Positions 35,508-45,775 of a stretch of 64,000 bases of DNA are shown here, piece by piece. The stretch comes from Solen grandis (taxonomy: Eukaryota > Mollusca > Bivalvia > Adapedonta > Solenidae). Location of the stretch: the NCBI GenBank assembly GCA_021229015.1, contig CM037783.1, positions 5,837,324 through 5,901,323 of the forward strand. The letters are read 5' to 3'. The notes under the pieces are model-generated. The model saw only the letters and a program-made list of their open reading frames with translations, was not told the origin of the DNA and did no database searches. Within the stretch, counting starts at the first letter, position 1; every line of letters starts with the position of its first letter. The translations under genes and the position numbers were made by a program.

Positions 35508-36415
35508 AAGCAAGTACATAAAAATGTAACTTGCATTTCTTAATTTTCGCTTGCTTTTAGTGAGTATTCGAACCTTGTGGACAGTGTTCATTCTAAACTG
35601 TGTTTTTGAGGCAAAGGCCCGCTTAATATTCAACAGGCCCATTGAAAAATATGAATGCGCCCCTGTGGCGCATCATTCTTGCTGTATGCACTTTTTAAGA
35701 TAGTGTGCAAATGGTTTGTTAATTTACCGTAACTATGTGCATCCAGGAAGTTATTTCTATAAACTTTAAAAAAATTGTTGACACTGGATGCACGAATAAC
35801 AGATGCCGGACAAAAAAAGATCACAATACCTCACCATGAGCACGTTGTGCTCAGGTGAGCTAGAAATATGATGAGCAGTGTTACGGTTCTTGTGCATGAC
35901 ACTTCTCCTCTACCATAAGATCTATTCACTTGTGAAGTTTCAAGTTAACAGCTTTAATACTTTTTTAATTATGCTCTGGGCAAGAAGTATGACAGACTGG
36001 GACAAACAGTGTGACAGAGTCTCAATTTGACCGCTACAGGAGACCACAGATACCAGGGCTTGCTTAAGGAAGGTTAGACTGTATATAGAAAGAGTAGCAT
36101 ATCAAAGGTTATACAGTGTAATGCTGCTTTATCACGGACTGCTATTTCGCGTTGACCAATGTATCGCAATGATCTATGGACCCCAAAAATATATCATGTC
36201 ATTTGCATTTCCTGGTGCTTAAGGCTTTACCGAGAAACTGATCTATCTCCTTCTATATAGTGTAAAAAAAAATGTCTTGTTTCTGGTTACAGGCTGGAAA
36301 TTTTTTGAAAGCTTAGATCTAATGTGGAAAATATAACATGCTACATGCCAATTTACCTTTACCTGTATTTTGCTTTATTGAGTTAATCTCAAATACATTT
36401 TCACTTATGCTTGGG
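35508..36415. repeat. Intron 2: solo GCTCAGGTGAGCT end and unassigned sequence
   Basis: A second terminal hairpin (CTCACCATGAGC...GCTCAGGTGAGCT) sits near 35830-35862. The remainder to 36415 is unique-looking AT-rich DNA with TATCGC motifs and no coding signal. Contig B is almost identical here. Confidence 0.55.
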
Positions 36416-37205
36416 ATAAAAATTAAGCCTGAAAAATAACAAAGGGCAATAACTGAAAACTTATGAAAGGTAGAGTTATCATTCCTGTGCACTGCACTCT
36501 TCCTAAATGAGATCTATTCACCTATGAAGTATCAAGCTGATACCTCAAACATTTTTTGACTTATGCTAAATGGTAAAGGGCAACAAGAGCCATGTTGACA
36601 TGCCATCCCCCGCCAAATGCTTGCCCTTTTGAAGATGTGTTGGAGAGCAGAATACTTCATTTTTAAAAGAAAAATTTTGGTAATGAAGACTGATGTTTGA
36701 ATTGATTATAGATATGAAACCCATGTGAATACCTAGTAATTCCCCTATTTTGAGGTCTACAGGTAAAATGTCAAGGTCACTGTTACAAAAATTAAGCCTG
36801 AAAAATAAAAATGGGTGATAACTCAAAAATTATGAAAGGTAGAGTTATCATTCTTGTGCACTGCACTTCTCCTTAATGAGATCTATTCAACTATAAAGTA
36901 TCAAGTTGATATCTCAAATACTTTTTGAGTTTTGCTCCAGACAAAAATAAAGCCTGAAAAATAACAAAGGACAATAACTCAAAAATTATGAAAAATAGAG
37001 TTATCATTCTTGTACACTGCACTCCTCCCCAATAAGATCTATCCACCTATGAAGTTCCAAGTTGATACCTCAAATACTTTTTAACTTATGCTACGGACAA
37101 AAATTAAGTCTAAAAAATAACAAAGGGCAGTAACTCAAAAATTATGAAAGGTAGAGTTATTATTCATGTGCACTGCACTCCTCCTCAATGAGATCTCAAT
37201 GGGAT
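36416..37205 (+). repeat. ~160-bp tandem element lacking its right-end hairpin
   Basis: Units hold AATAACAAAGGGCAATAACT, GAAAGGTAGAGTTATCATTC and GTGCACTGCACTCC. The left part has ATGCCATCCCCCGCC (36599-36613), absent from contig B. The right hairpin and linker, present in contig B at 19740-19800, are missing: the sequence jumps from GAGATCTCAAT to GGGATAAC near 37200. Confidence 0.75.
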
Positions 37206-37540
37206 AACAATTTTTTTGCTTTATATTACAGTTATTCAAGAATTAATAACTATCACAAAGACGCAAAGCATTCTCAAAACCTACTACACGGACCAATAAA
37301 AAGTGGTATTTGAGCTTAGACTCCAAGAACCACGATATAGTGGCGTTACGCTGTATTATTTTCTTGTATGATATATCCTTTTTTTATGACAGGATGAGCT
37401 GAGAAGTTGTTTTTGACACCCTTGTTTTCACATCAAAATGTTGAGCTTTGCAGTGCTAGCCTTATTACTTGATCTGAAGAAACTGCTTCCTCAAGGTCAA
37501 ATACAAACTTACACAAAGTTGAATTATAAACAACAGATAC

Positions 37541-37660
37541 CTTCCCCATTGCCTGAGCCATCTCAAATGTTCCTGTTGTATCCATATTGGCAACCATAAC
37601 AGGAATACCTGTGTAGGATTGTCCAGAATTACGGAATTGGAATGTTCGGATCAAGTCCAC
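37541..37660 (-). CDS. GMPR: GMP reductase, exon 2 (residues 30-69)
   Basis: This exon has 40 codons, from VDLIRTFQFRNS to EMAQAMGK. It includes the NMDTTGTFEM segment, characteristic of the IMPDH/GMPR barrel, where the loop helps form the nucleotide site. The acceptor is a polypyrimidine tract plus CAG before GTG at 37660; the donor is AAG followed by GTATCT at 37540. Both junctions are phase 0. Intron 1 to its right is about 8.0 kb and mostly transposon; intron 2 to its left is about 6.6 kb. A copy identical in translation lies at 20138-20257 in contig B. Residue numbering agrees with the human enzyme without gaps as far as I can judge. Confidence 0.95.
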
Positions 37661-37798
37661 CTGAAAAAACAAACATACAAAGAATGTTAAAATTTTTAAT
37701 CAAAGTCACAGAAGTTATCAATTATATGTTGTTTGAAATTTAAAAAATAAATAAAATAAAAAACATTTATACCCTTTACCTCATGAGGCCACAATTAA

Positions 37799-38494
37799 CA
37801 AGAGGGCCAAGATGGCCCTAGATCGCTCACCTGAGAAAAGTATCATTCATTGCCTGTACAAAACAGATTGCTTTAGAATTAAGATGATGAGGTGAAACAA
37901 TGTTCAGGAATTTTCTGACCCCATCCACAAAAGATATCATCATGACAAACATTTTGCCAAAGTTTGAAGGAAGATTGGATCAAATTGTGCCTCTAGTGTG
38001 TTACAAGATTTCTAAGATTGATATGACCTACTTTTGATCCAACGACATTTTGAAGTTCCAAGATATCATCAAGACAACATTGACCCAGTTTAGAAGATTG
38101 GATCAAATTGTGCTCAGTGGTAACAAAATTGTGACGGACACATTTTCTAAGATTTGACTACTGACCTACTTTTGATCCAACTGACCATTTTCTAAGGTTC
38201 AAGATATCATCAAGACAAACATTCTGACCAAGTTTGAGGAAGATTGGATCAAAATTGTGGCCTCTAGGTGTAAACATCAAATTGTTGACGACGACAAGAT
38301 TTTCTAAGATTTGACCTCTGACCTACTTTTTGATCCAACCTGACCCATTTTCTAAAGGGTTCAAGATATCATCAAGACAAACATTCTGACCAAGTTTGAG
38401 GAAGATTGGATCAAAATTGTGGCCTCTAGTGTGTAAACATCAAAATTGTTGACGGACGACGGCAGACGGACAATCAAGTATCCCAAAAGCTCAC
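37799..38494 (+). repeat. AAGAGGGCC element truncated at its hairpin
   Basis: It is the same family as 33841-34592. The consensus at about 37970-38260 has many one- and two-base losses compared with its own sister units. The terminal hairpin stops at AGCTCACCCTGA, where the CAGGCC element begins. Confidence 0.75.
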
Positions 38495-38545
38495 CCTGAT
38501 ATCTTGGTTTGTAGTGCTCCTACCTAGTCATCAAAATGGCCCCTA

Positions 38546-39577
38546 CAGGGTTCGACATTAACGTTTTTGAGAGCTGGACCAGTGGTTCAGTAACTTAGAA
38601 AACCTACTAGACCTGACCTTAACTGATCTAGACCGAAGTGTAAAACACATACATTAGTAATTGGAATCAGTCGGAAAAAAAATATTCGTCGATTAATCAG
38701 AGGCAAAAGTCACTGATTAATTGATTAATAATGATTAAATACACAATAAACCATTTTGGAGCAAATGCCGATTAAAACCTGCATTTTTTATGTTTTTATT
38801 GTACAACATTAAAACAAAGTACTCTGTTGTTGTTGTTGTTGTTGTATTGGGGTTTACCGTCGCTGCGATAGTATTTCAATCATATAGCGACGTCCACATG
38901 ACGTCACATGAAAAATCCAAAGTCCCCTCCGGGATTCAAACCCACAGCGGAAAGTACTCTGTACCATAAAGATTAAAAGTATCCTTATTAAATTTATTTA
39001 ATTACCCAGTCAGATGCGCGCTGAAATATCAACGACACCCCCTCTTTTTTTTATTTTTTTTTTATTTTTCGTCAATATTTCGTAAACGAATTATTTTCGT
39101 CGTCATCGTCACGTCAACCAGTAGCTCGTCACTGATTCGTTGACTTTTTGATTAATCAGCCCACCACTAACATACATGTATGGAAGGGCATTTACGTAAA
39201 TAACTGGTTGATGTAACTGACAAATGCATTAATCTAAATAAGAAGTGCCTGCGTATACATGCAAAGGTTATGCTTTCTGCTGACTATTTCATTTGTGTTA
39301 TTATTACCCGTGTCAAGGTTGTTACTGAAAATGCCGCTAAATATAGCGCACACGGGTTTTCCAAGAAACTGGTTTCAACAAGGGTCAATAGTTTGACCAT
39401 TACAGTTGTTTTTGTGCTTTTCAAGTGTCAATAGATAAAACTTCTGCAAACTTTGACCAATTTAGTACACGACCAGTCGGTCATGTTAAGTTGGTCGTGT
39501 TAGTCTAGGACCTAGCTGGACCGGACCATCAATCTACTAGTGAATGTCGTTTGATCAGGCCTTAATGTTGAACCCTG
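38546..39577 (+). mobile_element. CAGGG-TIR DNA transposon, copy 2 (5-bp TSD CCCTA)
   Basis: The ends are CAGGGTTCGACATTAA and TTAATGTTGAACCCTG. CCCTA immediately precedes and follows. The subterminal sequence matches copy 1 in reverse order. The host MITE is known intact elsewhere in the window, so the insertion boundaries are independently supported. It is 1032 bp, with a SINE fragment inside and no transposase. Confidence 0.88.
38829..38965 (-). mobile_element. SINE fragment with CAA tail
   Basis: On the minus strand it has a B-box-like GGTTTGAATCCCGGAGG, CGTCGCTATATGATTGAAAT, GCGACGGTAAACCCCAATAC and a (CAA)n tail (38824-38845 on plus as GTT repeats). It shares its 3' part with the SINE at 31806-32042 and lies inside the CAGGG transposon. 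Confidence 0.7.
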
Positions 39578-39618
39578 CCCTAATATTTTTTTTTCAGGTC
39601 TTTGAGTTGAATTTTTAT

Positions 39619-39641
39619 ATATGTGTGTGTGTGTGTGTGTG
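39619..39641. repeat. TG microsatellite
   Basis: (TG)n of about 11 repeats inside the CAGGCC element; shorter and interrupted in contig B (22277-22298). Confidence 0.9.
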
Positions 39642-39786
39642 TGTCCATTTCATAGAAAAAAGGGCATTTTCGGCTATATTTTATATCATATGAAATAAAG
39701 AAAAAGAAAAAAAAACCTAACTACCTACCCATCTATGGAATTCAGGGTCGGAGCACTATGAACAAACAATTTTTAATAATGGCCTG

Positions 39787-41071
39787 AATATTCAAATAAA
39801 AATTTGACTTTATGAATATCAATTGACTGAACTAAATAGTATATGAAACAATGGATTTTCTGTGCCATGCAGAGTGTAGATTTTGTAAGAGCAAACAGAG
39901 GAGACCTTGATCTGATAGCTCCTTTAGAAGTCGTTTTATCTGAGTCTGCTCAGTTTGCCAATGCTTTAAGATGAGTTTACATGCACAGGGCTGGTACTAA
40001 CAGACGTAAGACCATAGCGTACGTCTGAGAATCAGTTGTGTACATCCAGATTTGAAACAACAGACATATGTGGGACATCCTATTCTTTAGTCATACGTTG
40101 AAAGTTCAAATAACTGACATCCTGTTGTGTTTTTCTTTTTTTTCCATCCCAATTGTGTAAACATCCATGCGTGTATGCTGAGTGTATATCATCTTGATGC
40201 ACTGCATCAATTGTTGACATGACAGTCGACAGATAGGCAGAGTTTCACTTTTAATGGCAGACACTCAATAGGCTATCTACCTGCAGACTGCCTGTTAGCA
40301 GTCAAAATTATTTTTAATGTCTTTTCCAACTAATCCATTGAAGTATATAATCACTGTGCAAGTATTACACTGAAATATTTGTAAATTTTGAGTTTAATTA
40401 TTTGGTGTAACCATTTATTGATTTTCATTAAAGTATCATTGAGTGCCCAAACTGCACCCCTCTAAGACTTAATTAGGAACTGCAACATAAATACAATACA
40501 TAGAATAGAAACTGTTCACATACCAATTAATTCTATCAAATTCACATTAATACCCCCCCCCCCAAAAAAAAATAATTATATACATTTATATTTATATTAA
40601 AAATTTGAGTGTAAAAGGGCCATTAAGCATGGAAATCATTTTGTATTCAGAAAAATCTAATAAAAAAAGTAGTGTGCAATAAAAAAAATTGCATTATTTA
40701 TGTTTGAATAAAAATTTCATACAAAAATCATCCGAGTTTACTTACTGAAACATAGTAAAAAAAATTATCACAATCACTTGTGCTATGATAAAATCTTACG
40801 AGACTATGATAAAAAAAAAAGAAGAGGAAGGTGGCGTAGTTAGGATAGGGGTGCAGTTAGGACATCCGATGATATGTACTAAAGAAAATCATATTCAAAA
40901 CACTTGGTCTCTGTGAGGTTTGCATGCTTATCTGAAAATAGCGACTCATAGATTTTTTTTAAATCAATATATTTGATGATAAGATAAATTATTTGTAAAG
41001 CTATGCCTTATTTTCTTATAATAATGAAATAAAAACTGCCTTTTTTATTGGGGAATGGCCAACGCGAATTC
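39787..41071. other. Intron 1, no recognised element
   Basis: This is AT-rich with poly-C (40552-40563) and poly-A runs. It is shared with contig B up to 40960. No coding signal. Confidence 0.5.
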
Positions 41072-43320
41072 CAGACGTTTCACCCCCAAACCATTTCCTC
41101 CCCTAGACGTTTCACCCCCATAGCTGTTTCCTCCCAAGTCATTTCACCCCCAATTTTCAAAGATCGAGACGTTTCACCCCCACTTTATATTATACTTGTT
41201 AATATGTATATTATTGTATTTTTTTCCTAAAAGAAGATAATGCAATTATACTATTCAATGTTATATGCTTAGTTTTAAGATTAAATATATATATATATTT
41301 ATTTAAGAGATTAATATTAAAATGGTCTTTCATTGCATATAATCACGGACATATATACTAGATGTTATGTATGATACATCCAAATCAAACCTTAAACATA
41401 TCAGTTATTTTAATTAATTTTTGTAATTTGAATAAAAATTTGAATTAAAATATATATAAAAAATAAAAAGAATTTTAATAAAAAAAATAAAATAAACAAC
41501 ACAAATACATATTTACAAGATTAACAATTGAATAGTCGAGGAAAACTCTAATTTTCTTACATAGTTAGATATTAACCGTGGCTTTATGTTTATTGAAATA
41601 TAAATTAATCATGTCTTGGTATAACTTATATAACATGTGCAATACATCTATGATACTCTTTAATCACCATTTCTTACATGATGCACACACAAGAGTAGTA
41701 AACAGAGGTTAAATAGTAAAATTTAGATTTCCTTAAAAATATGTATGTTAATATTTACATTTTTACCGTATTTTGCACTTGTCTAGAGATTTAAGATTCT
41801 TTTTCCTGACAGCTTACTAATTCATATATAAAAGTTATGTACAAAATGATGATTTACATGAACCCCACTTTCGTAAGACTTTTGCCTCATCATTTAACAT
41901 TTAAATCTCACTAAGAATTAATAGTGAATATCTACCAAATGCTGATGAGCGATGTATAATGGTAAAAATGAAAATAACACTGAATGAACTTGGTCTACAA
42001 CACGTGTGGTTATACCAGAATAAATGTGTCATAAATTTAGGAAATATTAAAAATATAATTTAAATTTTTAATAAACAAAACTGGTTTTCTAACGTAAATA
42101 ACTCAAATAGATTAAAAATGTATATTTTGTTTAAGCATGATTTTTGTTTGGAAAAATACTTACAGAAAATAAATTTTAATAAATTTAGAATAGCCTTAAC
42201 AAAATTTAAAATATATTCGCTCGACCTATCAATAAAAAAAAGGCAGACACAATTAATCCCATTTTTTACTAGTAATAATAATAATTATATCATATCACTA
42301 GTATCTTTAGTAATATTTACTTTTAGAAAAGTTCGACTATATCACCATATTGCAAAAAGTATCATGTATTGGCTATAAATGTGTACATGTATTGTAGAAT
42401 TTTTTGCCAAATTAAAAAAAAATATTGCTATAAACTGTGTAATATGTTTAATGCTGAATAAACAGATTAAAGAGTTAAGTATGTATTTAAAGCTGGTAAG
42501 TATATGGTCCTATTCATTAAATAATTGCTAATCTGATGTGTTTATTGGCCACACTTTATGGCACGTGTCCCTTAACTGCTACTGTGTATAGTGGAGTCAT
42601 CCATCCAACATGCTTAATGACACAGTCGCACAAGGTGCATGTCAATAATTATGTAATAGAATGCAATCCTTTTTTTTTTTTTTTTTTACACGTCTGATTT
42701 TTATAATAATCTTTATTTTTTATTCAAAGGTCATTGACATTATCATATATTTCGATTTCTAAATTATGGGAAGATTATATTATACTTTGAAAATACGTAA
42801 ATTATCATTTCTTATATAGTGATACTGTCAGTACTATTTCACAACTGTTGTATGTTAACAATGTCATAAAATAACTAAATGAATCAAACTAAGAAGATAA
42901 TTATCATTAATAACATAAGGATCAATTACTATACAATAATTTCTACCCAAAGGACATCAAATAAAAATAATAATAAAAAAAATTGTGGGAAAATATGTTT
43001 TAAAATACATAAAATAAACAATGCATTTAAAAGTTATTGAATTGGTGTTTTTTCTCATGTTTTTTTTTTTTCTCATCTAATACATGTACACACGATCACA
43101 TTAACCTTTCAAAATCTTAATTGCATTGATTATTATCTTAAAGGAATACGCTCGGCTGATAACAACTAGGTTTTAATTGAAAGATATTGATGTAAATAAA
43201 CCAATTTAATTACTCATTTCATTGAATCAATCGTAATAAGAAAGAAATTGCAAGTTAAAGACGTCTATTTACACCAATTTGCTCCGAGACATGGGCGCAG
43301 ACATTGTTTACGTCTCGTGG

Positions 43321-43370
43321 TCTCGCGAGACTTTTTTTCAACAATCGTGACGTCACAGACACATTTCCGG
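43321..43370. promoter_or_regulatory. Compact promoter-motif cluster inside the TTAA element
   Basis: TCTCGCGAGA (43321-43330; BANP/Kaiso-type), TGACGTCA (43348-43355; CREB/ATF-type) and CATTTCCGG (43362-43370; ETS-type) lie within 50 bp. These are typical of TATA-less housekeeping promoters. It lies downstream of the minus-strand ORF, so if active it would more naturally fire rightward or act as an enhancer of GMPR intron 1. Confidence 0.4.
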
Positions 43371-43501
43371 TTGCGTACATACATTGAAATACAGAAGGGA
43401 ATTACGTGTGTTGTGGAGAAATTGTTTGAAAAATGTTTATTATTTGAATATGATGAAAATATATTATTAAAAGATTAAACTATGATCATTTTATTGTTTT
43501 C

Positions 43502-43837
43502 TTACTCGTGAGTGAGAGAGTCTGGAGCCCTCGTCCTATGACCTTTGTATGCCAGAATGGTAATGAATGCAACTTCTAAAACAGAATCATTCAGAACTAA
43601 GGTGTGAAAGTCCGTATGGTTCGTAATGCACGTAAGTTCATCTAAATTTCCAACAACCAAGTCACTCGATTTGCAACATACATTTTCCATATTGGATGGC
43701 ATCATAACACAGTTATCACACAGACAAAAGTCCTTAGCACATAAATATTCCTCCTCCCGTACGTCATTGTCTTGAAGCAGTTGCAGCTCTTCCTCAGTAT
43801 ATTCGGGCTCAAAGTCGTAAGGAACTATACACTCCAT
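43502..43837 (-). CDS. P2X7 cytoplasmic-ballast-like ORF, truncated, inside a TIR element
   Basis: This is a 111-residue open frame starting MECIVPYDFEPEYTEEEL. Cysteines fall in the pattern CLCDNC (residues 38-43), CC (54-55) and CITNH (70-74), followed by LNDSVLEVAF. This pattern and order match the first half of the zinc-binding cytoplasmic ballast domain of P2X7 receptors, which also occurs as stand-alone, multi-copy proteins in molluscs and cnidarians. The second half of that domain (AYR...IPSC...IR..FP...Y.GF) is absent. The frame ends with GA followed by GTAAGA, so the stop may really be a splice donor at about 43505, but no second exon was found inside the element. The ORF lies between 145-bp inverted repeats with TTAA ends, which suggests a gene fragment carried by a mobile element or an element-borne gene. 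Family assignment is by eye. Confidence 0.6.
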   Translation of the reverse strand: MECIVPYDFEPEYTEEELQLLQDNDVREEEYLCAKDFCLCDNCVMMPSNMENVCCKSSDLVVGNLDELTCITNHTDFHTLVLNDSVLEVAFITILAYKGHRTRAPDSLTHE

Positions 43838-44750
43838 TTTAAGAAATATTTCAAAAACTTTATTAAACTTCCTGCTATAGTGATCGAACCATAACTAAAG
43901 TCAATACCCCTTGTCACGCAATCATTTATGCACATTCTCACAAACATCGCTATTTTAATTGCGCAAATCATTACAATTTTTAAACAGTTTTTTAATCAAA
44001 CATATAAATATATAAAAGGGGCGGTATCATGTAAGTAGAAATCTAATTGCAATGACGGTAACTGTGAAATACTATAGAGACGAATCAAAGGGACACCGTG
44101 TTGTAATTATGATTAACACACCAAATTGCTCGCAATTTAGCAAAATAATGTAAATTATGCTAACTACTTTCTGTATATCACAATAACATGAGCTCATTGC
44201 GATACGATACTTTTACTTATATATATTTATTTAAACAGACTTTTTCCGTAAAATAGCATAATATAGATTATTATAATATAAAACGTGGATTCAACACTTT
44301 TCTTTCATATTTATATAATGCATTTATTATGTTTGTGGTGATGATTAAACTCTACATGTCCGTTTCAGTAAAACGTGCACATCAATTGTCTGTTGACATG
44401 GTGACTCGGTCGCACGCTTCGTTTTATGGCCGTGTTTTATGGCCCTGAGGTGCGATTTTATATGACGCTTATTCCGTTACAAAGGCTTGCCAGTGATTTC
44501 ATATCCAATCAGTTTAACACCACACAACTTTTCAATAACCGCAGTTGCAAGCATTTCACGGTAAAAATGACAAAGATGTATTATAGAAATAAAAAATATC
44601 GCGGAGCAAATTGGTTTAAATAGACGTCTTTAACTTACAATTTCTTTTTTATTACGATTGATTCAATGAAATGAGAAATTTAATTGGTTTATTTACATCA
44701 ATATCTTTCAATTGAAACCTAGTTGTAATCAGCCGAGCGTATTCCTTTAA

Positions 44751-44999
44751 TGCTTTTATCACAACCCCTATTAATCGCACTCATCGATCGGGATATGGTT
44801 CAATGGGTATTTGTGACGTCACAGAAAGGTAAACATGAACAAAGATGGCGGCGGCCATAGCCGATCGAAATCACAAACTTTAAACAGCTATATCTTCACA
44901 AATATAGCGTGTATAAAAATGAAAGTCATGTCAAAGTGATCTACACTAAAAGGTTTATTGATGGTTAAATTTTCATTTCAGCCGAGCGTATTCCTTTAA
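44751..44999. mobile_element. Solo right end of a related TTAA element
   Basis: It ends CAGCCGAGCGTATTCCT plus TTAA at 44996-44999, the same terminus as the neighbouring element. The remainder is different and carries TGACGTCA (44814-44821) and AAGATGGCGGC (44842-44852). No matching left end was found, so it may be the flank of an older copy into which the first inserted. Confidence 0.6.
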
Positions 45000-45688
45000 C
45001 ACTATCACCTGTTTTACTCCTCAACCCTTTATTATTCAGATCATTAAACCCAATCTTATAAATAACATCAAAGTGGGTGCCTTCAAATGCCATTAAAAAC
45101 AATTAAATTAAAACATTAATGAAATCAAAATATTAATCAACAACATTTTTTTTATCTAATCACACTTTTGCACTTATCAAATTAAACGTAATTATTGATT
45201 AATTCTGTAATTTATTAATTGTAAATAGTATATTCAGTAAAGACAACTTACCGTAATTTGAATAACATTCTATAAAAATATAGCATATTCTTTAAATAAT
45301 TTAGGATAATATAAAGTAATTCAATCAAATGCTTAAATAAAATAACAGAGGGGGGAAACGACCTATTATATGCTCAGATACAGGATGTTTCATCCCCAAT
45401 TTGGGGGTGAAACGTCTTGGGAGGAAACGACTGGGGAGGAAACGACTTGGGGGTGAAACGTCTGACAACCTCTGCATCATTGGTTAAGAAAGATTTGTGT
45501 AAACTAGTACTTTAGTACCTATTATTTCATATTTCTTTATATTTCCGTCAACTGTCATATTGCCTACAATTTCTAGTATAGGATTCAGAAAAAAAAAAGA
45601 AATATAAGACCAGCAAAGCGGTCGATATCGGATTACAAAAACAAAGGTTGCAAATGGGGAAATGTAGCGATAAAAATTTAAAGTTTAC

Positions 45689-45775
45689 CTCTGATCTGCT
45701 TCGAAGCGTGCTTCTTTTCGGGCGAACGAGAACATCTTTAAAATCCAATTTGATGTCATTATCTATGCGCGGCAT
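45689..45775 (-). CDS. GMPR: GMP reductase, coding exon 1 (residues 1-29)
   Basis: GMP reductase converts GMP to IMP and ammonia using NADPH, returning guanine nucleotides to the IMP pool in the cytosol. This exon encodes the N-terminus, beginning [16 protein letters not shown] and ending at SRSE, the near-invariant start of animal GMPR/GMPR2. The ATG at 45775 is chosen because it begins exactly where vertebrate proteins begin. The exon ends GAG followed by GTAAAC, a good donor, and splices in phase 0 to GTG of exon 2. It holds 29 codons with no disruption. Unlike exons 2-4 it has no second copy in contig B, because B stops at the equivalent of 40960. The exon lies just right of a 4.4-kb transposon that fills much of intron 1. 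Recognition is from conserved residues read directly; the enzymatic role is from family knowledge. Confidence 0.95.

Larger units (their letters stand above)
38495..39786 (-). mobile_element. CAGGCC MITE, left-truncated and split by the CAGGG transposon
   Basis: Left part 38508-38545 (GTAGTGCTCCTACCTAGTC, ATCAAAATGGCCCCTA) and right part 39578-39786 (CAGGTCTTTGAGTTGA, AAGGGCATTTTCGGC, CTACCTACCCATC, CAGGGTCGGAGCACTATG, GGCCTG). Joined, they match the uninterrupted 249-bp copy at 48413-48661 read on the opposite strand. Confidence 0.8.
43138..44750. mobile_element. 1.6-kb element with 145-bp TIRs and TTAA ends
   Basis: The left TIR 43142-43287 begins AGGAATACGCTCGGCTGAT; the right TIR 44602-44746 is its inverse with a dozen or so differences. 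TTAA lies outside each (43138-43141 and 44747-44750), as expected of TTAA-targeting cut-and-paste elements. Inside are the ballast-like ORF (43502-43837, minus) and a cluster TCTCGCGAGA, TGACGTCA, CATTTCCGG (43321-43370). No transposase is visible. Confidence 0.8.
41072..45464. mobile_element. 4.4-kb DNA transposon with TTTCACCCCC subterminal repeats
   Basis: The left end begins CAGACGTTTCACCCCCAA (41072) and the right end is its exact inverse, ending GTCTG at 45464. The next ~110 bp at each end alternate TTTCACCCCC and TTTCCTCCC motifs with RTCG/GACG in front (41077-41185; mirrored 45350-45455). The arrangement suggests repeated transposase-binding sites. The interior is very AT-rich and has no transposase; it contains the TTAA element with the P2X7-like ORF. 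No clear target duplication (GCGAATTC against ACAACCTC). It sits in GMPR intron 1, about 220 bp from exon 1. Confidence 0.75.
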
